NCBI GenBank assembly: GCA_025061935.1
Contig: JANWZY010000093.1
Location: 1-10,652, forward strand
Source of the DNA: Verrucomicrobiia bacterium
Lineage (GTDB): Bacteria > Verrucomicrobiota > Verrucomicrobiia > Limisphaerales > DTLC01
Reading direction: 5' to 3'
DNA length: 10,652 nucleotides
Shown here: in pieces, positions 5,211 through 10,652 of the stretch
Numbering within the stretch: the stretch's first letter is position 1
How the letters are laid out: the number at the start of each line of letters is the position of its first letter
Program-made: the position numbers and the translations under genes
The notes under the pieces: generated by a model
What the model saw: the letters and a program-made list of their open reading frames with translations, nothing else
What the model was told of the DNA's origin: nothing
Database searches by the model: none

Positions 5211-8200
5211 TCATTGAGTTTTGACCAGCCGATAAAAACTTTGCCGGTTGGTGAACTCGAGCCGATACGGGCTTTGAGCAGTATGGAGCACAACCCACGG
5301 GCCTGTCACGATCTCCGCGCGCTGGAGTTTGCTATCGCTGCCGGACCAATATAGGAGTGTTTCGTCCTCAAAGCGCGCGTAGCCAAGCCAAGGAAGGTTG
5401 GTAGTTGGTGTCGGTCCGAGGATGTAGACGCGCCCGTGACCGTTGACCACGCCGTTGACCGGGTCGACCAAACGGACCCGCGTTAGCCTGCCGGTTTGCA
5501 CCATCCAAGGCTGGAGTGGGATCGTTTTCACAAGTTGCCCCGGATCGAATTGGAGGGTATCCGTTACCATGACCGCCTCTGGTGTCTCGATGACATACTT
5601 TACATTAACGCTGTTGGTTATAAATGACCCTAAGCGCACGGGTATCCCGTTGGAAAGCTCAACTGCGTCAATTTGTTCATTTGTTAGACCGAAGCCGATT
5701 GGTGTGGGCCATAGCGGCGGTAACTGTAGTCGCATCACCGAGAAGGAACGTGCTGGAAACGGGTGTATGAATACTGGCGCCGCATTTGTGATGTTGGTTT
5801 TTATTGGTGCGACTTTGTGTGGTTCTTCAAGAGTGTTTTCGTCTGACCAGTTTGAGGAAGTGAGGATTGTGGCTGAGGCCACCGGCGCTATTGCGTTTAA
5901 ACCTGCAAGTTTCACCGTGGTCACCAGATCGCTATCGGTTACGTTTGCGGCCTTGAGTATCACTTGGCCCCAGTTCGATGCGTAGCTTGCGGAAGCCACA
6001 AGCGCGGGCAGAGCAGGGTACGCCGCATCATGTACGAGTACATTGTCGAGGTAGCATTGAATCCGGCCGCCGGACTGAACGATTCTGATATCGTACCACC
6101 GATTGGTTGTAATCGAGCCGGGGACAGGCGTGCCAAGAATGCTCTTAGCGCCCGCTTCGCACACTTCGATTGCGTGTTGGGTGTTGTTCCAGCCGCCTAT
6201 GTTCCACCACGTCCAGTTGTCGTCGTCCAGCCGATTGAAGATGATCAGGAATCCTTCTGCGCCTCCGTCTTTGCGTGCGCGCAGGCTGATTGTGTAATCG
6301 CTCCAGTTCGTATTGCCTGTAGTAGAGCGGCAGTCGGTGAGAATAGCCGTTTGACGATAAACTCCGTTTGTGGTTGACCAGCTTCCGCGGTACACCTGCC
6401 ACTGTTGTGCGCCGGAATGGAAATCGCTCTGATATAGCACCTGCCCAGCTTTCGTGACCATTAAGTTCGTGAAGGATGCACGTGTGTTCCACGTGCCGAG
6501 TCCAATGTTACCCCGAGGGCTTGCGGGGTAGCTTACGTCGTGCACCAGGATGCCATCCAAGTGGCACCGTACACGCAGCCCGTTTAGTTCGATCCGGATG
6601 TCATACCATTTGTTAGTCTCGATCGAACCTGGCACACGCGTGCTCAGGTCTGTTTTCCGGCCGTTGAAGCACCATTCGATGGCATGTTGTGTGTTGTTCC
6701 AACCGCCGAGGTTCCACCAGGCCCAGTTGTTGTCGTCGAGCCAGTTAAACAGGATAAGGAATCCCTCTGAGCCGGCAATCTTACGTGCACGGAGTGTCAG
6801 GGTGTAGTTCGCCCAATTGGTGTTTCCGGTCGTAGCTCGGCAGTCAGTGGCAATTGCCGACTGCTGGAGCAGGCCGTTTGTGACGCTCCAAGTGCCGTTA
6901 AGCAGCCGCCAGCCGTTGGTGCCTTGGCCAGCGAAATCGCTTTGGAAGATTGTGATTCCGTTGCTTGTGACAACGATATTGGTGAACTGGACCTGTGTGT
7001 TCCAAGCCCCCACGCCGATTGCACCCCTGGCGAGTGGGTTTGCACCGGCGGCGGGCGTTATGGTTACAGTGACGGGGAGCACGACGTCGCCGCGGTTGTG
7101 AGCGAACATTTGTTGGACGTAGTACGATGGGGTGCCGAAAACCTGCGAGCTTGTGAAGTATATCAAGTCGGGGTTCCAGTTCTTGGCGTTGAGGTTTGCC
7201 AAAAGCGGCGCGTAGGAAGCCATGACCACGATGTCGGAGTTCCGTTCGAGCCCAGTCATGAATGCGGCCTCGGCTAGGGCAGCGCGGAGGTTCCCGTTGC
7301 CGCACCCGGAGGTGACGGCGAATTCGCCAACGTAAATTTTTGGTCCTGTGCGTGGATACGTATCGTACCTAGTTGCGTTTTGGATGAAAAACGCCGGGCT
7401 GCTGTAGTAATGTTCGTCGCTTATTTCGACCGGGCGCGATGTGGGTAGCCCGCCCCAATTGCACGCAACTATTTGCACATGTGGATAGTTGCTTTTGATT
7501 GCGTCGTAGAAAAGCGCATACCGCTCGTTATATGCGGGGCCGCCGTTTTCGTTTCCGATTTGGATGTACTTGAGATTGAATGGCTCCGGGTGCCCGTGCG
7601 CAGCACGCAATGCTCCCCAGAAACTGTTGGTCGGTCCGTTCGCGTACTCGATGGCGTCTAAAGCGTCCTGGACAAATTCTCCCATTTGCGCCATTGGCGC
7701 GGTTTCATTGTGTGCCATGCCGCAATTGATTACAAAAAGCGGTTCGGCCCCGAGGTCTTCACACATCTGGAGGTATTCATGGAACCCGAGCCCGTCACTT
7801 GAGAAATAGTTCCAAATGGCGTTCCAATGTCCGGGCCGGGCGATGATGTCGCCGATTGTTTTTTTCCAGCGGAAGGCGTTGGTCAAATAATCCCCCTCGA
7901 TGAAGCAGCCGCCAGGGAACCGCACAAAGGCCGGACGGAGATTTGTAAGCATTCCCATCAAGTCCGAGCGCAGGCCATTTGGTCTGTTTTTGAACGTTGC
8001 GCGCGGGAACAATGACACTGCGTCGAACCATACAGTCCCGGGCTGATTAATTGCGAGCGCGAGCCGACCAGTTGGATCGGATGCATTTGGGATTAGTTCC
8101 AGTGTGTAGCGGCGCCATTGAAGCGTTAAGTTTGTAATTACCTGTTGCGCGTAAATTTGCGAGCCGGAAGCGTTTTCCAGGCGCGCAATAAGTTGACCCC

Positions 8201-8672
8201 CGAAGCCGGCACTGCGTCGCGCGTACACTGACAGGTTGTACACTTGCCCGGCTTGGAAGTTCATTCCCCAATATCCGAGGTTCGCAACTCCGATTTGGCC
8301 AGTGCCGGAGATAAACCACAACTCTCCATAATTTGGGTTGGCCGTATGGACGGGGTCTGTGTTCCTGGTACTGAAGGAACCGGAAGCCGTACCGCTGGTG
8401 ATAAAGACCCACGCGTTCGTTCGGTTGGGTTCCTCGAATCCGCGGTTCCGGACCAGCTCGGCGTACAGGCCTCCGTCGCCCGCATGGTTTATCTCCTCGA
8501 AAAATATGCCGAATAACGTTGGGCTAATCCGCGGTCCTGGCTTATCCGCTTGCACGACTAACTCGGCGGTTGTACTGAACGCCTCAGTGCAGCCGGTCAA
8601 TGCCAAGATGATTGCGCATGCTTTGATGCAGCGGTGCAAAGTGCTGCTTCCGGAATGCGTGTTTTTTCTCAT
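5211..8672 (-). CDS. Large GH51 alpha-L-arabinofuranosidase, probable lipoprotein, with duplicated concanavalin-like module
   Basis: A 1153-residue predicted surface arabinofuranosidase. The N-terminus (KACAIILALTGC, Cys28) fits a lipobox, so the protein is probably lipid-anchored. Domain order: barrel start with FGIFFEEINHAGDGGLYAEL (54-73); CBM4/9-like sandwich (about 80-222, ending FDAVSLFP); barrel continuation (FVRFPGGCFIEG, 249-260) with acid/base Glu375 (GNENGGP) and nucleophile Glu450 (IYVGEFA). Then come two concanavalin-like modules (about 552-721 and 722-884, exact 170-residue period, GGWNNTQHAIE in each), the resumed GH51 C-terminal domain (891-982), a Calx-beta-like segment (about 995-1085), and a Verrucomicrobiota-style C-terminal module ending SFYRLVKTQ. 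The ATG overlaps the GH43 stop as ATGA, implying translational coupling; no Shine-Dalgarno is visible. The residue two after the acid/base glutamate is Gly, where the 840-residue paralogue has Trp (GNEQWG). Around the nucleophile, the sequence resembles plant-type GH51. Family assignment is firm; the roles of the extra modules are inferred. Confidence 0.95.
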   Translation of the reverse strand: MRKNTHSGSSTLHRCIKACAIILALTGCTEAFSTTAELVVQADKPGPRISPTLFGIFFEEINHAGDGGLYAELVRNRGFEEPNRTNAWVFITSGTASGSFSTRNTDPVHTANPNYGELWFISGTGQIGVANLGYWGMNFQAGQVYNLSVYARRSAGFGGQLIARLENASGSQIYAQQVITNLTLQWRRYTLELIPNASDPTGRLALAINQPGTVWFDAVSLFPRATFKNRPNGLRSDLMGMLTNLRPAFVRFPGGCFIEGDYLTNAFRWKKTIGDIIARPGHWNAIWNYFSSDGLGFHEYLQMCEDLGAEPLFVINCGMAHNETAPMAQMGEFVQDALDAIEYANGPTNSFWGALRAAHGHPEPFNLKYIQIGNENGGPAYNERYALFYDAIKSNYPHVQIVACNWGGLPTSRPVEISDEHYYSSPAFFIQNATRYDTYPRTGPKIYVGEFAVTSGCGNGNLRAALAEAAFMTGLERNSDIVVMASYAPLLANLNAKNWNPDLIYFTSSQVFGTPSYYVQQMFAHNRGDVVLPVTVTITPAAGANPLARGAIGVGAWNTQVQFTNIVVTSNGITIFQSDFAGQGTNGWRLLNGTWSVTNGLLQQSAIATDCRATTGNTNWANYTLTLRARKIAGSEGFLILFNWLDDNNWAWWNLGGWNNTQHAIEWCFNGRKTDLSTRVPGSIETNKWYDIRIELNGLRVRCHLDGILVHDVSYPASPRGNIGLGTWNTRASFTNLMVTKAGQVLYQSDFHSGAQQWQVYRGSWSTTNGVYRQTAILTDCRSTTGNTNWSDYTISLRARKDGGAEGFLIIFNRLDDDNWTWWNIGGWNNTQHAIEVCEAGAKSILGTPVPGSITTNRWYDIRIVQSGGRIQCYLDNVLVHDAAYPALPALVASASYASNWGQVILKAANVTDSDLVTTVKLAGLNAIAPVASATILTSSNWSDENTLEEPHKVAPIKTNITNAAPVFIHPFPARSFSVMRLQLPPLWPTPIGFGLTNEQIDAVELSNGIPVRLGSFITNSVNVKYVIETPEAVMVTDTLQFDPGQLVKTIPLQPWMVQTGRLTRVRLVDPVNGVVNGHGRVYILGPTPTTNLPWLGYARFEDETLLYWSGSDSKLQRAEIVTGPWVVLHTAQSPYRLEFTNRQSFYRLVKTQ
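6021..6509 (-). repeat. Tandem module copy 2 inside the large GH51 gene
   Basis: Encodes residues 722-884, the second concanavalin-like module. It aligns with the preceding copy at an exact 510-bp offset with no gaps in the stretches compared. Over 58 residues (copy 1 Cys611 onward, copy 2 Cys781 onward) 44 are identical. It runs straight into the resumed GH51 C-terminal domain at ALVASASYASNWG. Confidence 0.85.
6510..7019 (-). repeat. Tandem module copy 1 inside the large GH51 gene
   Basis: Encodes residues 552-721, the first concanavalin-like module, opening with IGVGAWNTQVQFTNIVVT. The DNA of the two copies is about 70-80 percent identical in two 60-bp samples I compared by eye (49/60 and 41/60). 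This points to an internal duplication that has diverged but kept its length exactly. Confidence 0.85.
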
Positions 8673-9757
8673 TGCTGTTGATTTTGAGTTGTTTTGCTAG
8701 AAATCGTGTCTTGCGCGATTACCGGCCAGCCATTCTCTGTCCATCGCAAAGGCAGGATAGCCAGGTTCGGCATTCCTGCGCGTAGGCCGTTATAGAAGTG
8801 ACAACTGAGAAGCTCGTTGCCAGAACCTGATAGAATCGCCGCATGTCCCGGACCAATGAACGGCCCTGTTGTATCCAGAAGCAGGGTTCCACCGCCTTTG
8901 AGCATGTCTAGGCCTTCATGGTCAATGTATGGCCCAGTGACCGAACGACTGCGCCCGACGCGGATGTTGTAAGTGCTGTTTGTGCCGCGGCAACAAAAGC
9001 CCCAGTTTACAAACAGATAGTAATAATCACCGTGGCGGTAAAGATATGGCGCTTCGATTTGTTCCTTCCATGCAAGTGAGTAAATGGGTGAATCGGGCGT
9101 GATCCGCTTGCCGGTAACAGGGTCGAGCTGGATGAGTTTGATGCCGCTCCAGAACGACCCGAATACGAGCCAAAGCGACCCGTCGTGGTCGCGGAACACC
9201 GCTGGATCAATTGCGTTGAAGTTGTCTGATGGTGCGGACTGGATCACAGGCCCGCAATCGGTCCAATGGTACTTCGGATCGGTTGGATCTAGAGTTGCGT
9301 TTGTGGCAAGACCGATTGCGGAGGTGTTCTTTCCCCACGTCGAGACCGAGTAGTAGAGTAAGTACCGGTTTGTTATAAAGATGATGTCCGGGGCCCAGAA
9401 GTGACCGCGGTTGGCAGGGACAGCGTTCGTGGTCCATGCGGGCACGTTTGTGAAAACGAGTGGTCCTTTTGTCCAACTCACCAGGTCTTTTGAGTAGTAC
9501 GAAACGATCCCGACACCGGTCCCAAATACCCAGTAAGTGCCATTGCATTTTACAATTGTGGATGGGTCGTGAATGCGTACAGCGCGCGCGGCGCGGTGCG
9601 CTAGTGCCGGCACGTGTTGACCCGGCCGGTTCGTAGTTGATTCGGCTGCAATGGCCATAGATATGGCGGCGGCGCTTAGCAAAACCCATAAAGGCGCAAT
9701 GTGCCACAGCTTGAATTGCAGACGGGGTAGGGGAGGACTGGCCGGATGCGGAATCAT
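8669..9757 (-). CDS. Secreted GH43 endo-1,5-alpha-L-arabinanase-like enzyme
   Basis: Inverting five-bladed beta-propeller hydrolase predicted to cut the alpha-1,5-linked arabinan backbone outside the cytoplasm; 362 residues from the chosen start. Expected active-site residues are present: base Asp64 (RIHDPST), pKa-modulating Asp184 (NAIDPAVF), acid Glu235 (EQIEAPYLY) and His305 (GPGHAAI). HFWAPDI (119-125), SAIGLATN, FGSFWSGI and CCRGTNSTYNIRVGRS are typical of the endo-arabinanase branch rather than of beta-xylosidases. I chose the ATG at 9757 because it puts a normal signal peptide (h-region LWHIAPLWVLLSAAAISMAIA, cleavage near residue 37) close to the N-terminus. The frame stays open upstream to an ATG at 9925, with others at 9853 and 9808; 9853 has the best Shine-Dalgarno-like sequence (GGGGGA, 7 nt away) but would add 32 residues. 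The gene overlaps the next GH51 gene by 4 bp, so the two are probably co-translated. Confidence 0.92.
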   Translation of the reverse strand: MIPHPASPPLPRLQFKLWHIAPLWVLLSAAAISMAIAAESTTNRPGQHVPALAHRAARAVRIHDPSTIVKCNGTYWVFGTGVGIVSYYSKDLVSWTKGPLVFTNVPAWTTNAVPANRGHFWAPDIIFITNRYLLYYSVSTWGKNTSAIGLATNATLDPTDPKYHWTDCGPVIQSAPSDNFNAIDPAVFRDHDGSLWLVFGSFWSGIKLIQLDPVTGKRITPDSPIYSLAWKEQIEAPYLYRHGDYYYLFVNWGFCCRGTNSTYNIRVGRSRSVTGPYIDHEGLDMLKGGGTLLLDTTGPFIGPGHAAILSGSGNELLSCHFYNGLRAGMPNLAILPLRWTENGWPVIAQDTISSKTTQNQQQ

Positions 9758-9934
9758 ACAGCGCTGCGGTGTAACATGTCGTGAAGACGAGAGTATAGAA
9801 ATGCCCATCTTAATGGTGTCGTGGGCGCGCTCTTTACAACGTGGGCAGAGCATAAGATGATCCCCCGCGTCGGGCATCGTCAGGCAGAAAAATATGTACT
9901 TGTAGTTCGTCTCAATCCAATTCAATCCGGCGCG

Positions 9935-9988
9935 CTCGCATGGTCTTGTTCTGGTAAATCATGTTTTGCTGGCCCGCAGCCATGCGAG
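9935..9988. repeat. 9-bp interrupted inverted repeat between LamG and GH43 genes
   Basis: CTCGCATGG (9935-9943) and its exact complement CCATGCGAG (9980-9988) flank 36 bp of unremarkable sequence. It lies in the 97 bp between the upstream LamG-gene stop (10021) and the longest possible GH43 start (9925). The long loop and absence of a T run argue against an intrinsic terminator. It may be a regulator site or chance; nothing else was recognised in this gap. Confidence 0.3.
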
Positions 9989-10020
9989 TTCATTTTTGGT
10001 TACAAGTTATCCAGGGACGC

Positions 10021-10652
10021 CTATGGAAACGATAGCCTGAAATACCTTTCAGTATTTGACGCCGGCAAAGTTAAAAATCGAATGCCGTTGGTTGTGACCG
10101 GCGCGTTCGTCAACTTGGTCCACTTAGCGCCCGGCGCAAGATTGGTGGTCATGAACATAACCAGCCCTGTGTCGAAAGCCGGCCAGCTCAAGTTTACCAA
10201 ACCATTGCTGCGCGTTATTGAAATTGGTGAAGCGGCTATCTGCTCGATGGGCAGGGCGCTAGACGCGATCAGCACCGAGTCAATTTGACCTCTGAAGTAC
10301 GGGTCGGACGCGAAATGACTCCGCCCGATATAATTCGCGTTCCCAAGCACATCTGAGGGTAGGAGATTCACGCTGTTGTTGACTGCGACAGCGCGGCCAT
10401 TGACATATAACACCGCCTGTCGTCCGTCCAATACCACAGCTACGTGCGTCCAGACATTGCTCGGAAGCATGACTGGCGCATCCACCGTTCGCTCGCCGGT
10501 GGTTCCACCGACTGTAATTGCAAATCTCAGCTTGCCGTTGCCCGCGCGCGGTGTCAGGAACGCGTATCGAGTGGTGTCGGCTCCAAAATCGAATATCCGT
10601 TGCCATGCCCCGCCACCGTTCCACTTGACCCATGCAGCAAACGTGCACATTC
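10021..10652 (-). CDS. LamG-domain secreted protein, C-terminal 210 residues (partial, runs off right edge)
   Basis: The 3' end of a gene whose start lies outside the window; the frame is open at the right edge, so the first Met visible (10650) is probably internal. Visible residues 4-140 form a LamG/concanavalin-type jelly roll: FAAWVKWNGGGAWQRIFDFG near the start, VWTHVAVVLDG (67-77) and LYVNGRAVAV (81-90) in the middle, and GQIDSVLIASSALP (121-134) at the end. Residues 144-209 form a small beta-rich C-terminal module (LVNLSWPAFDTGL ... KWTKLTNAP ... ERYFRLSFP) of the kind found at the end of many Verrucomicrobiota secreted proteins; the large GH51 downstream ends the same way. LamG domains with this WVKWNGGG.WQRIFDFG style are often attached to glycoside hydrolases, so the missing N-terminal part could be an arabinose-releasing enzyme; that is a guess from context. 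The gene ends 97 bp before the longest GH43 frame. Confidence 0.85.
   Translation of the reverse strand, partial: MCTFAAWVKWNGGGAWQRIFDFGADTTRYAFLTPRAGNGKLRFAITVGGTTGERTVDAPVMLPSNVWTHVAVVLDGRQAVLYVNGRAVAVNNSVNLLPSDVLGNANYIGRSHFASDPYFRGQIDSVLIASSALPIEQIAASPISITRSNGLVNLSWPAFDTGLVMFMTTNLAPGAKWTKLTNAPVTTNGIRFLTLPASNTERYFRLSFP

Noticed and set aside
5443..5985. 180-codon plus-strand open frame
   Set aside because: Opposite-strand shadow of the large GH51 C-terminal region; low-complexity translation with no domain or start signal.
6021..7019. CRISPR or satellite-type repeat
   Set aside because: The repeat unit is a 510-bp coding module in frame with the enzyme, not short direct repeats with spacers.
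9780..9853. Zinc-ribbon domain in the CPRC stretch before GH43
   Set aside because: Only one CxxC pair is present with no second pair at suitable spacing, and a signal peptide follows, so a folded cytoplasmic zinc ribbon is unlikely.
9821..10288. 155-codon plus-strand open frame
   Set aside because: Antisense to the LamG protein end and GH43 leader; no recognised motif, and the LamG frame explains the sequence.

Overview
The window is a single-direction (minus-strand) pentose-polysaccharide locus, very probably from a Verrucomicrobiota bacterium. Three things point there: a PEP-CTERM surface protein whose N-terminal half resembles the beta-strand-rich 'GGTGNWN..NW' proteins common in that phylum; two secreted proteins ending in the short beta-rich C-terminal module that closes with an aromatic-(Y/F)-R-L motif, frequent in Verrucomicrobiota exoproteins; and the near absence of Shine-Dalgarno sequences ahead of the genes. 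No tRNA, rRNA, CRISPR array, transposase or phage gene was seen. The phylum call is an inference from protein style, not from a marker gene.

In order of transcription (right to left): the 3' end of a LamG-domain secreted protein (10652-10021); a secreted GH43 endo-arabinanase-like enzyme (9757-8669); a 1153-residue GH51 alpha-L-arabinofuranosidase with a lipoprotein signal, overlapping the GH43 gene by 4 bp (8672-5211); a 143-bp gap with a candidate promoter and paired palindromes; a 277-residue PEP-CTERM protein (5067-4234) followed by a strong hairpin; a second GH51 arabinofuranosidase of 840 residues (4098-1576); a zinc-dependent medium-chain dehydrogenase (1527-478); and the first 121 codons of L-ribulokinase araB (363-1, running off the left edge). 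There is no gene-free stretch longer than 300 bases; the gaps are 95-143 bp.

Together the genes describe use of arabinan or arabinose-decorated polymers. The GH43 enzyme would cut the alpha-1,5-arabinan backbone outside the cell, the two GH51 enzymes would remove or shorten arabinofuranosyl chains, and the released L-arabinose would enter the isomerase route (AraA, AraB, AraD), of which only AraB is visible. The dehydrogenase may handle a polyol or a side branch.

The most unusual features are a concanavalin-like module inserted into the C-terminal domain of both GH51 enzymes and tandemly duplicated with an exact 170-residue period in the larger one, a PEP-CTERM protein of unknown role in the middle of the operon, and two 8-bp TGCGCA-core palindromes spaced exactly two helical turns apart upstream of it.
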